Source of the DNA: Isoptericola sediminis
Lineage (GTDB): Bacteria; Actinomycetota; Actinomycetes; Actinomycetales; Cellulomonadaceae
NCBI RefSeq assembly: GCF_013085345.1
Contig: NZ_JABFAJ010000016.1
Span: 1-32,148, forward strand
Direction of reading: 5' to 3'
Length of the DNA: 32,148 bases
The notes beneath the pieces were generated by a model. It searched no databases, was not told where the DNA came from, and worked only from the letters and a program-made list of their open reading frames with translations. The translations under genes and the position numbers were made by a program. This document shows positions 7,274 to 13,573 of the stretch, piece after piece; position 1 is the stretch's first letter, and each line of letters opens with the position of its first letter.

Positions 7274-8240
7274 CCGCCCGTGGGTCCGGACCGCCCGGCG
7301 CCGCGAGCAGGCCGGGGCGCGCACCGAGCAGCTCCTCGACGCGCCGCCGGACGCCGGCCGCATCCAGACCGTGCGCGGCGGCGTGGTCGGCGGCCGACCC
7401 GTAGCGGCGCAGCTCGGCGTCCCGCGGGACCCCGACGTGGACCACCCGGCTCGGGCGGTCCGCGAGCGCCGCGGCCACCGCGGCAGCGCTCGTGCCCTCC
7501 AGGGACGGCTCGACGACGGCGAGCACCGGCGTCGGCCCGGCCAGGGAGCGCAGCCCGGCGGCGTCCAGCGGGTGCGGGGTGGCGGTGTACGCCACCCGGA
7601 CCCGCAGGTCGGCGGTGGCCTCGAGCACCGTGTCGAGCATCGGTCCGACGGCGAGCACGAGCGGGTCCTCCGGCGGGCCGGGACGGATCGTGACGAGGCG
7701 ACCGTCGGGAGCGGCCCACGGCCGGCGGTTCTGACCGGTGGACAGCCGCAGGTACACGCGACGGTCGGTCGCAGCCTCGGCGTGGAGCATCGCCGCGACC
7801 TCGTCGGGGTGACCGGGGACGTGCACGGTCCACCCGGGCAGCGCGGAGACGAGCGCGACGTCGGCCGGCGCCTGGTGGGTGCGGCCCTCGGTGCTGGCGT
7901 CGAAGGACGCCCCGATGCTGACCAGGATCGCCCCGACGTCCTGGTGGCCGAGGTCGAGCTTGAGCTGCTCGTACGCCCGCTCGACGAGGAACGGCGCGTA
8001 GGTGTGCACGATCGGCCGGCGACCGGTCAGTGCCAGCCCGCCGGCGACCCCGATCATGGCCTGCTCGCGGATGCCGACGTCGATCACCCGACCGGGGTGC
8101 CGGGCCGCGACCGGCGCGAGGTTCCCGGCACCGATCACGGCGAGGACGACGTCGACGTCCGGGTGGGCCGCCAGGACGGGGTCCAGCTCGGCGTAGAAGC
8201 GGGCGCGCATGCCGGGCCCGCGCGGGGCGCCGGCGCTCAT
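7257..8240 (-). CDS. Transketolase-like protein, C-terminal half (pyrimidine-binding subunit)
   Basis: This 327-residue protein corresponds to the Pyr plus C-terminal domains of transketolase. The catalytic glutamate is Glu59 in VIDVGIREQAMIGVAGGLA, and the block GRRPIVHTYAPFLVERAYEQ follows as in split transketolases. The C-terminal third is the transketolase-C domain. It pairs with the upstream gene, which it overlaps as ATGA, with a GGAGG seven bases before the start, so both halves should be made in equal amount. The expected reaction is transfer of two-carbon ketol units between sugar phosphates in the pentose phosphate pathway; split homologues also work in specialised pathways, so the substrate is open. 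The 3' end overlaps the opposing MocR gene by 17 bp. Confidence 0.88.
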   Translation of the reverse strand: MSAGAPRGPGMRARFYAELDPVLAAHPDVDVVLAVIGAGNLAPVAARHPGRVIDVGIREQAMIGVAGGLALTGRRPIVHTYAPFLVERAYEQLKLDLGHQDVGAILVSIGASFDASTEGRTHQAPADVALVSALPGWTVHVPGHPDEVAAMLHAEAATDRRVYLRLSTGQNRRPWAAPDGRLVTIRPGPPEDPLVLAVGPMLDTVLEATADLRVRVAYTATPHPLDAAGLRSLAGPTPVLAVVEPSLEGTSAAAVAAALADRPSRVVHVGVPRDAELRRYGSAADHAAAHGLDAAGVRRRVEELLGARPGLLAAPGGPDPRAVSPSR

Positions 8241-8932
8241 GCCACCACCTCCGACCCACGGGTGGTGTCGACGACGACGGCGGTGGGCCGGTCGGCGTCC
8301 CGCCGGTTCAGCGCGGCCGCCAGCCGGTCGTCCGAGCGGTTGTCCACGTCCGTCGTCGTCCACCCCTCCACGGCGAACCGCGCCGCGATGCCGCCGGGCC
8401 AGCCGTACCCGTCACTGTGGTTGTCCACGACCACGCAGGTGAGGTTCGCCAGCCCGAACCGGCCCGCGACCTGGATGGCCTCGGCGTTGCTGCCCTCGTC
8501 GAGCTCGGCGTCCCCGACGAGGACGACGACCCGGGCGGGTGAGCGACCCCGCAGCCCGATGGCCATCCCCACGGCGAGGGGCAGGCCGTGCCCGAGCGAG
8601 CCGCTGCCGATCTCGATGCCGGGCACGAGGGTCCGGTCCGGGTGGTGGCCGAGCCGTGAGCTCCACGAGGCGACGTCGTCGAGCCACGCCGCGGGGAAGA
8701 AACCGCGCGCGGCGAGCACGGCGTACGTGGAGGCCGGACCGTGTCCCTTGGACAGCACGAACCGGTCCCGGTCGGGGTCGTCGGGGCGGTCCGGGTCCAC
8801 GTGCAGCACGCGGTCGTACAGGACCCGCACGACGTCGAGGGTGGAGTGGGCGCTGGGGTCGTGCTTCTCGTCGCCGGTCACGCGGGCCACGAGGTCACGG
8901 ACCCGGTCCGGGGCGAGGGCTGTTGTCGTCAT
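8237..8932 (-). CDS. Transketolase-like protein, N-terminal half (diphosphate-binding subunit)
   Basis: This 231-residue protein is the PP domain of transketolase as a separate subunit. The cofactor-binding motif is VVLVGDAELDEGSNAEA, with the asparagine of VVDNHSDGYG closing it; FVLSKGHGPAS and GSGSLGHGLPLAVG are further family blocks. Split homologues are often near 270 residues, so it is somewhat short. ATG 8932 has no Shine-Dalgarno sequence but lies six bases after a CACCAT -10 box, as expected for a leaderless mRNA; GTG 8959 lies inside the promoter and is less likely. It is divergent from soxR, and its promoter has the long spacer and the half-sites expected for SoxR activation. Confidence 0.88.
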   Translation of the reverse strand: MTTTALAPDRVRDLVARVTGDEKHDPSAHSTLDVVRVLYDRVLHVDPDRPDDPDRDRFVLSKGHGPASTYAVLAARGFFPAAWLDDVASWSSRLGHHPDRTLVPGIEIGSGSLGHGLPLAVGMAIGLRGRSPARVVVLVGDAELDEGSNAEAIQVAGRFGLANLTCVVVDNHSDGYGWPGGIAARFAVEGWTTTDVDNRSDDRLAAALNRRDADRPTAVVVDTTRGSEVVA

Positions 8933-8938
8933 GGCACG

Positions 8939-8969
8939 ATGGTGAAAGATGAAGTTCACTTGAGGTCAA
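8939..8969 (-). promoter_or_regulatory. SoxR-type promoter of the split transketolase operon
   Basis: Read on the minus strand, a -35 box TTGACC (8964-8969) is followed by a 19-bp spacer and a -10 box CACCAT (8939-8944), six bases before the ATG at 8932. Overlong 19-20 bp spacers are the hallmark of MerR-family promoters. The spacer holds a SoxR-box-like site at 8948-8965: one half is the perfect CCTCAAGT and the other is ACTTCATC, 13 of 16 arm positions matching the CCTCAAGT/ACTTGAGG consensus. SoxR is encoded 15 bp away. Confidence 0.75.
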
Positions 8970-8979
8970 GGGAGACGGC

Positions 8980-9447
8980 GTGGTCGAGCGGTACCTGACG
9001 ATCGGTGACGTCGCCCGGCGCAGCGGCGTCGCCCCGTCGGCCCTGCGGTTCTACGAGCAGCGCGGACTCATCGCCGCGGAGCGCAGCGGCGGCAACCAGC
9101 GGCGCTACGAGCGCACGGTCCTGCGTCGCGTGGCGTTCGTCCGCACCGCGTCCCGCCTGGGCCTGACCCTCGAGCAGATCGGCGACGCCCTGGCGACGCT
9201 GCCGGACGGCCGCACGCCCACGGCCGCGGACTGGCGCCGGCTGTCCCGGTCCTGGCGGGGGCTGCTCGACGAGCGCATCGCCACGCTGGAGCGGCTGCGC
9301 GACGACCTCGACTCGTGCATCGGGTGCGGCTGCCTGTCGCTGGACCGGTGCGCGCTGCAGAACCCCGACGACCGCGCCGCGGCGCTCGGCCCCGGGCCGC
9401 GCTACCTGGAGGGCGACGACCCGTCGGACGTGGGCGCGGGGCGGTGA
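8980..9447 (+). CDS. soxR: Redox-sensing transcriptional regulator SoxR
   Basis: This 155-residue MerR-family protein has an N-terminal winged helix (LTIGDVARRSGVAPSALRFYEQRGLI), a dimerisation helix, and a [2Fe-2S]-binding cysteine cluster: Cys113, Cys116, Cys118 and Cys124 in CIGCGCLSLDRC, the exact C-x2-C-x-C-x5-C spacing of SoxR. Oxidation of the cluster by redox-active compounds makes SoxR activate promoters with overlong spacers. In actinomycetes it acts directly on its targets without SoxS. GTG 8980 has GGGAG five bases upstream. The nearest target is the divergent transketolase operon. Its stop is one base from the stop of the opposing SnoaL-like gene. Confidence 0.95.
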   Translation: MVERYLTIGDVARRSGVAPSALRFYEQRGLIAAERSGGNQRRYERTVLRRVAFVRTASRLGLTLEQIGDALATLPDGRTPTAADWRRLSRSWRGLLDERIATLERLRDDLDSCIGCGCLSLDRCALQNPDDRAAALGPGPRYLEGDDPSDVGAGR

Positions 9448-9448
9448 C

Positions 9449-9787
9449 TCAGTCGGGCGTCTGCTGGTGGAGCAGCATCCGCCATCCGGCGTCCACGGCC
9501 ACGTAGGTGCTGACCAGCGTCGCCGCGTAGCTGTCCCCACCCCGGCGTCCGGTGAACCGGTAGACCACCGTCGCCGTGTCGTCGCTGCGCACGAGCCGCG
9601 CCTCGCCGAGGTCCACGTCGTCCCAGCCCGGCGAGTGGTCCATCGCCGCGACGCAGGCCGCCTTGTCGAGCACGGCGCCCGGGACGACGACGACCGCGTC
9701 CGGGTGCAGCACCTCGGCGTAGTCGGCACCGGTGCCCCGCGCGAGTCGTCGCTCGATCGCCATCAGCTCGTCCGTGGTCGCGTCCAT
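9449..9787 (-). CDS. SnoaL/DUF4440-like small NTF2-fold protein
   Basis: This 112-residue protein has the pattern of the NTF2-like superfamily: an N-terminal helix (DELMAIERRLARGTGADYAEVLHPDAVVVVPG) and then strands ending in STYVAVDAGWRMLLHQQTPD. Related proteins bind small hydrophobic ligands or act as isomerases or cyclases; no catalytic residue is clear, so the function is unknown. The ATG is six bases after TACGGT (9794-9799), so it is probably leaderless. It is divergent from the FAD oxidoreductase/ECF41 unit, whose sigma factor also carries a SnoaL-like domain; that may be chance. Confidence 0.75.
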   Translation of the reverse strand: MDATTDELMAIERRLARGTGADYAEVLHPDAVVVVPGAVLDKAACVAAMDHSPGWDDVDLGEARLVRSDDTATVVYRFTGRRGGDSYAATLVSTYVAVDAGWRMLLHQQTPD

Positions 9788-9793
9788 CCCTCG

Positions 9794-9799
9794 ACCGTA
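9794..9799 (-). promoter_or_regulatory. -10 box of the SnoaL-like gene
   Basis: TACGGT on the minus strand, six bases before the ATG at 9787, implies a leaderless transcript. No clear -35 box is visible. Confidence 0.45.
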
Positions 9800-9814
9800 G
9801 GCGGGACGGGCCGA

Positions 9815-9841
9815 TGTCACAGCCGCGGGCGCCGTCTCGTC
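9815..9841 (+). promoter_or_regulatory. ECF41 sigma-factor promoter
   Basis: TGTCACA (9815-9821), a spacer of exactly 16 bases and CGTC (9838-9841) match the promoter motif described for ECF41 sigma factors. The ATG of the oxidoreductase follows eight bases later. Since the ECF41 gene is second in this unit, the unit is probably autoregulated. Confidence 0.85.
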
Positions 9842-9849
9842 CCGTGGTC

Positions 9850-11058
9850 ATGGAACCTCTGCAGCACACCCCGAGCACCCACGTCCTGATCGTCGGCGCC
9901 GGCTTCGCCGGTGCCATGACGGCGGTCCGGCTGGCCGGACGGTCCGGCGGCCGGGTGCACGTGACCGTCGTCAACCCTCGTCCGCAGTTCGTCAACCGGC
10001 TGCGCCTCCACCAGCAGGCCGTGGGTCGCGCCGTGCCCGCGCCGCACCTGCGCGACCTCCTCGGACCCGACGTCACGATCCTGGAGGGCACCGTCACGGG
10101 ACTCGACCCGGACGCCGGACGCGCCACCGTCTCCGGACCCGACGGCACGCACACCCTCGGGTTCGACCACGTGGTGCTGGCGACCGGCAGCGTCACGCAA
10201 CCGGTCCCCGTCCCGGGCGGTGAGCACACCCACGCGGTCGCGTCGCTGGAGGCCTCCGACCGCCTCGGAGCAGCGCTCGGCGACCTGCCCGCGGGCGCCG
10301 ACGTCGCCGTCGTCGGCGGCGGGTTCACCGGGCTCGAGACGGTCGGTGAGCTCGCCGAGGCGCGCCCTGACCTGGCGGTCCGCCTGGTCACCTCCGGCGA
10401 GGTGGGCGGCTGGTTCACCGACCGCGCAGCGGCGTTCGTCCGCACCCGTCTGGACCGGCTCGGCGTCGAGGCGGTCGGCGGGGCCCGGGTGCGCGCCGTC
10501 GAGCACGACCGCCTCCACCTCGACGACGGCGGCGAGGTGTCGTCGGACCTCACCGTGTGGTGCGGAGGGTTCGCCGCGCCACCGCTCGCCCGCGAGGCGG
10601 GTCTCGCCGTCGACGACGCCGGGGCGGTTCGCACCGACGCCGGGCTCCGCTCGGTGTCGCACCCGCAGGTGCTCGCCGTCGGCGACGCCGGGCACACCGA
10701 GGCCCCGGCCGGCGGGCGGTACAGCATGTCCTGCCAGTTCGCGCTGCCCTCCGGGGCGCACGCCGCCGACGTGCTGCGCGCCGAGGCGCTCGGCACGGGC
10801 AGCGCGGGGCCCTTCGACCTCGGCTTCGTGGGACGAACCGTCAGCCTGGGATCGCAGGCCGCAGTGCTGCAGCCGACCACGCGGGACGACGTCGCGACCG
10901 GCCGCGCGCTGACCGGTCCGGTGGCCCGTGCGGCCAAGCGGTTCCAGGTGCGCGGCGTCGTGTCGGCGATCGGCCTGTCCCGCCGTGTCCCCGGGGCGAT
11001 CCGCTGGGGCGGCTCCGGGCACCGGGCCGACACCACGCCGGCACGGATGGCAGGCTGA
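9850..11058 (+). CDS. FAD-dependent NAD(P)H oxidoreductase (NDH-2-like pyridine nucleotide-disulphide family)
   Basis: This 402-residue flavoprotein has an FAD-binding Rossmann motif at residues 12-21 (VLIVGAGFAG), an NAD(P)-binding motif near 153-162 (VAVVGGGFTGLE) and the second FAD block LAVGDAGHTEAPAGG. It resembles type II NADH dehydrogenases and related oxidoreductases, but the membrane-anchoring C-terminus is not clear, and the electron acceptor is unknown. ATG 9850 was chosen because it follows the ECF41 promoter at leaderless distance; an upstream ATG at 9814 lies inside the promoter. The sigma gene starts four bases after its stop, so the two are one operon. ECF41 factors are commonly encoded next to oxidoreductases. 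Confidence 0.88.
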   Translation: MEPLQHTPSTHVLIVGAGFAGAMTAVRLAGRSGGRVHVTVVNPRPQFVNRLRLHQQAVGRAVPAPHLRDLLGPDVTILEGTVTGLDPDAGRATVSGPDGTHTLGFDHVVLATGSVTQPVPVPGGEHTHAVASLEASDRLGAALGDLPAGADVAVVGGGFTGLETVGELAEARPDLAVRLVTSGEVGGWFTDRAAAFVRTRLDRLGVEAVGGARVRAVEHDRLHLDDGGEVSSDLTVWCGGFAAPPLAREAGLAVDDAGAVRTDAGLRSVSHPQVLAVGDAGHTEAPAGGRYSMSCQFALPSGAHAADVLRAEALGTGSAGPFDLGFVGRTVSLGSQAAVLQPTTRDDVATGRALTGPVARAAKRFQVRGVVSAIGLSRRVPGAIRWGGSGHRADTTPARMAG

Positions 11059-11062
11059 GACG

Positions 11063-11986
11063 GTGACCCGCACCGAGGAGTTCACCGCGCTGCGACCGCT
11101 GCTTTTCGCGATCGCCTACCGGATCCTCGGCAGCGTGGGCGAGGCCGAGGACGCCGTCCAGGAGACGTGGGTGCGGTACGAGGCCACGGCCACGGAACCC
11201 GCCTCGGTGAAGTCGTTCCTGTCCGCGGTGGTCACCCGCATCTCGATCGACGTGCTGCGCTCGGCCCGGGTGCGTCGCGAGGAGTACACCGGCACCTGGT
11301 TCCCGGAGCCGCTGCTGGACGACCCCTACGAGGACCCGGAGCGGGCGGCGGAGCTCGCCGACTCCGTGTCGATGGCGGCGCTGGTGCTGCTCGAACGACT
11401 CAGCCCGCTCGAACGCGCCGTGTTCGTGCTGCGGGACGTCTTCGGGTTCGACTTCACCGAGATCGCCGCCACGGTGGACCGGTCGGAGGCGGCGTGCCGC
11501 CAGCTCGCCGTGCGGGCACGCCGGCACATGGCCGACGGCCGCCCCCGTTTCGACGCCGACCGCCGCGAGCGGGACGAGCTCGCGGCGCGGTTCGTCGAGG
11601 CGATGCGAGCCGGTGACGTCGAGAGCCTGACCGAGCTGCTGGCCTCCGACGTGACGGTCGTCGGCGACGGCGGCGGCAAGGCCCCGGCCTTCCGCCGGCC
11701 GCTCACCGGCGTGACCCGGGTGGTCCGGGCGCTCGTGGCGATGGCCGAGATGCTGCCCACCGGCGAGCTGCGCATCGAGGCGCACGAGGTGAACCGCCAG
11801 CCCGGCGTCGTCATCCGCACCGCCGAGGGGAAGGTCCTCGCCGTGATGGCCCTCGACGTGCTGGACGGCCGGATCCAGACCGTCCGTGGGGTGATCAACC
11901 CCGACAAGCTCGCCCACCTCGGTCCTGTGGCCGACGCCTGGGCGGTGCACTCGGCCGGTGTCGAGGCCCGACGGCACCGCGGATGA
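11063..11986 (+). CDS. ECF41-family RNA polymerase sigma factor with fused SnoaL-like regulatory domain
   Basis: This 307-residue protein has sigma region 2 (residues ~5-75, LLFAIAYRILGSVGEAEDAVQETWVRY), sigma region 4 (~105-160, LSPLERAVFVLRDVFGFDF) and a C-terminal NTF2/SnoaL-like extension. The ECF41 signature motifs are all present: a WLPEP-like WFPEP near residue 80, DGGGK at 202-206 and NPDKL at 279-283. In this group the fused C-terminal domain replaces a separate anti-sigma factor and tunes activity. GTG 11063 follows the oxidoreductase stop by four bases. The best target is its own operon promoter at 9815-9841. Mycobacterial SigJ is a member of the same broad group. Confidence 0.93.
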   Translation: MTRTEEFTALRPLLFAIAYRILGSVGEAEDAVQETWVRYEATATEPASVKSFLSAVVTRISIDVLRSARVRREEYTGTWFPEPLLDDPYEDPERAAELADSVSMAALVLLERLSPLERAVFVLRDVFGFDFTEIAATVDRSEAACRQLAVRARRHMADGRPRFDADRRERDELAARFVEAMRAGDVESLTELLASDVTVVGDGGGKAPAFRRPLTGVTRVVRALVAMAEMLPTGELRIEAHEVNRQPGVVIRTAEGKVLAVMALDVLDGRIQTVRGVINPDKLAHLGPVADAWAVHSAGVEARRHRG

Positions 11987-12058
11987 CGGTATCGGTGGCG
12001 CTCCGCCGCGGCGTGCGCGACGGTAGGGGGACCTTCCCCGACATCACGGAGGTCCGTC

Positions 12059-12739
12059 ATGAAGGTCGTCGTCATCGGAGCGCTCGGCAAGGTCGCGCAG
12101 CTGCTGGTCCCGCTGCTGGCCGACGGCGGCGCCGGGCCCGCGGCCGACGTCGTGGGCGTGGTCCGCAAGGAGGAGCAGGTCGACCGCGTGGCCGACCTCG
12201 GCGGTGACCCGCTGCTCCTCGACGTCGAGAACGCCGGCACCGAGGAGATGGCGCGAGCCTTCGCCGGCGCCGACGCCGTGGTGTGGGCGGCGGGAGCCGG
12301 CGGCGGCGACCCCGACCGCACCTACGCCGTCGACCGGGACGCCGCCATCCGCTCGATGGACGCCGCCGCGCAGGCCGGGGTGCGCCGCTACCTCATCGTG
12401 TCCTGGATCGGGTCCGTCCCCGACCACGGCGTGCCGGAGGACAACAGCTTCTTCCCCTACGCCGACGCCAAGCTGGCCGCCGACGACCACCTGCGCACCA
12501 CGGACCTGGACTGGACGATCCTCGGCCCGGGGTCGCTGACCGACGGTCCCCCGACCGGGAAGATCCGGGTGCTCGCCGACGGTGAGACGGTCGAGCGCGG
12601 GGCACCGTCCGAGGTGCCGCGCGCCGACGTCGCCCAGGTGGCGGCCGCTGCGCTGCGCATCGACGAGACGATCGGCAAGTTCGTGCGGTTCACGACCGGT
12701 GACGAGACGATCCCGGCCGCGCTGCGCCACCTGCGGTAG
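12059..12739 (+). CDS. NAD(P)-binding epimerase/NmrA-like (atypical SDR) protein
   Basis: This 226-residue Rossmann-fold protein starts with MKVVVIGALGKVAQLLVPLL, a nucleotide-binding loop in which the usual GASG is GALG. It has no clear YxxxK active site at the normal place, although SFFPYADAKLAADDHL gives Y-x3-K. Relatives are SDR_a5-type proteins, some NAD(P)H sensors and some reductases, so the reaction is unknown. The ATG has a strong GGAGG six bases upstream. It follows the ECF41 gene by 72 bp in the same direction; no ECF41-type promoter is seen in the gap, so it may be read through from the upstream operon or have its own promoter. Confidence 0.82.
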   Translation: MKVVVIGALGKVAQLLVPLLADGGAGPAADVVGVVRKEEQVDRVADLGGDPLLLDVENAGTEEMARAFAGADAVVWAAGAGGGDPDRTYAVDRDAAIRSMDAAAQAGVRRYLIVSWIGSVPDHGVPEDNSFFPYADAKLAADDHLRTTDLDWTILGPGSLTDGPPTGKIRVLADGETVERGAPSEVPRADVAQVAAAALRIDETIGKFVRFTTGDETIPAALRHLR

Positions 12740-12772
12740 GCGTCGGCGCGGCGCCGGTGTCCCCGCGGTCGG

Positions 12773-13171
12773 CTACCCGGACGTCCGATCCGCGACGACC
12801 TCGACCTTGAACCCGGCGGCGTTCTCCAACCAGCCCGCGTAGTGGTCCGGCCCGCCCGCGTGGGGGTAGCGCTCGCCGTAGAGCGGCGTCCACCCGTGGG
12901 CCGGGCCGGCGGCCATCAGGGCGTCGACCTGGTCCGACGTGCCGCCGTCGAACGCGAGGTGGTTCATCCCGGCACGACGACGGTCGTGGTCCGCGGCGGA
13001 GAGGTTCGGCGAGGTCGTCAGCGTCAGGTACGCACCGGCGCACGACCAGGTGCGCCCCTCCGGCCACTGCTGGGTCGGCTCGAAACCGAGCCGTTCCAGC
13101 AACCAGCCCCACCCGGCCGCGGCGGCCTCGATGTCCGGCACCCAGAGCTCGACGTGATGAAGTCCTGGCAC
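12773..13171 (-). CDS. VOC (glyoxalase/bleomycin-resistance fold) family protein
   Basis: This 132-residue protein has the paired beta-alpha-beta-beta-beta modules of the vicinal-oxygen-chelate superfamily: PGLHHVELWVPDIEAAAAGW at the start, GMNHLAFDGG in the middle and ENAAGFKVEVVA at the end. The histidines of HHVEL and NHLAF and the last glutamate are plausible metal ligands. Substrate and reaction are unknown; such proteins include lyases, dioxygenases and drug-binding proteins. GTG 13171 begins right at the fold. The frame remains open upstream through a heptanucleotide repeat that would encode Arg/Pro/Ala repeats from an ATG at 13303; I regard that extension as non-coding. Confidence 0.75.
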   Translation of the reverse strand: MPGLHHVELWVPDIEAAAAGWGWLLERLGFEPTQQWPEGRTWSCAGAYLTLTTSPNLSAADHDRRRAGMNHLAFDGGTSDQVDALMAAGPAHGWTPLYGERYPHAGGPDHYAGWLENAAGFKVEVVADRTSG

Positions 13172-13239
13172 CCGCCCATCCCACCACGCGGCACCGCCCG
13201 GGCGAGGCGCCACGTCGGCGAGAGCCGCAGCGCTCGGAC

Positions 13240-13288
13240 GGCAGGCGGCGGGCGGCGGGCGGCGGGCGGCGGGCGGCGGGCGGCGGGC
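13240..13288. repeat. Heptanucleotide tandem repeat, GGCGGGC x 6 plus one variant
   Basis: Six perfect copies of GGCGGGC fill 13247-13288, preceded by a variant GGCAGGC at 13240-13246. Because seven is not a multiple of three, a change in copy number would shift any reading frame through it. It lies 69 bp upstream of the VOC start and about 285 bp upstream of the pyruvate oxidase start. Confidence 0.9.
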
Positions 13289-13342
13289 CGCGACGTCAGA
13301 CATGTGCTCGCGGCAGGAGCCCCGGGGGCCCGGCGAACGCTG

Positions 13343-13366
13343 CTCACGGACAGCGTGAGACTCACG
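13343..13366. promoter_or_regulatory. Array of three inverted CTCACG half-sites
   Basis: CTCACG (13343-13348), CGTGAG (13354-13359) and CTCACG (13361-13366) alternate in orientation with 5-bp and 1-bp gaps. This looks like an operator in the upstream region of the pyruvate oxidase gene. The cognate regulator is unknown. Confidence 0.45.
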
Positions 13367-13388
13367 CCGTGCGGGATTGGCGAACGCC

Positions 13389-13421
13389 GGGGTGTCGCGG
13401 ATCCTGCAGGACGGACACCCC
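13389..13421. promoter_or_regulatory. Inverted repeat GGGGTGTC...GACACCCC
   Basis: Perfect eight-base arms enclose 17 bases that hold the ten-base palindrome TCCTGCAGGA. It may be an operator or an mRNA hairpin in the leader of the pyruvate oxidase transcript. Confidence 0.4.
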
Positions 13422-13573
13422 CGCGATCCTTCTCCGGACGGACGCCGCGATCGACGCCCCGACGGTGTCCCGCGAGCAACGCCGTGAGCGGCGACGTCGT
13501 CCTTCACCGCGCGCTCGGGGACCTGCTGGGGCAGCATCGCAGGAGCCCGCACGTCTCTCGCTGGAGGTCCCGC

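Larger units (their letters stand above)
13172..13573. other. 402-bp divergent intergenic region between the VOC and pyruvate oxidase genes
   Basis: No credible gene is visible. It contains the 7-bp tandem repeat at 13240-13288, a three-half-site CTCACG array at 13343-13366 and a stem-loop-forming inverted repeat at 13389-13421. Its length and structure suggest a complex control region for the pyruvate oxidase gene; no -10 box is convincing. Confidence 0.6.

Noticed and set aside
9814-9849. Longer start of the FAD oxidoreductase at ATG 9814
   Set aside because: It would place the first codons inside the ECF41 promoter and upstream of the expected transcript start.
13175-13303. N-terminal extension of the VOC protein from ATG 13303 with Arg/Pro/Ala repeats
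   Set aside because: The repeat reflects the DNA heptamer, and the VOC fold starts cleanly at GTG 13171.
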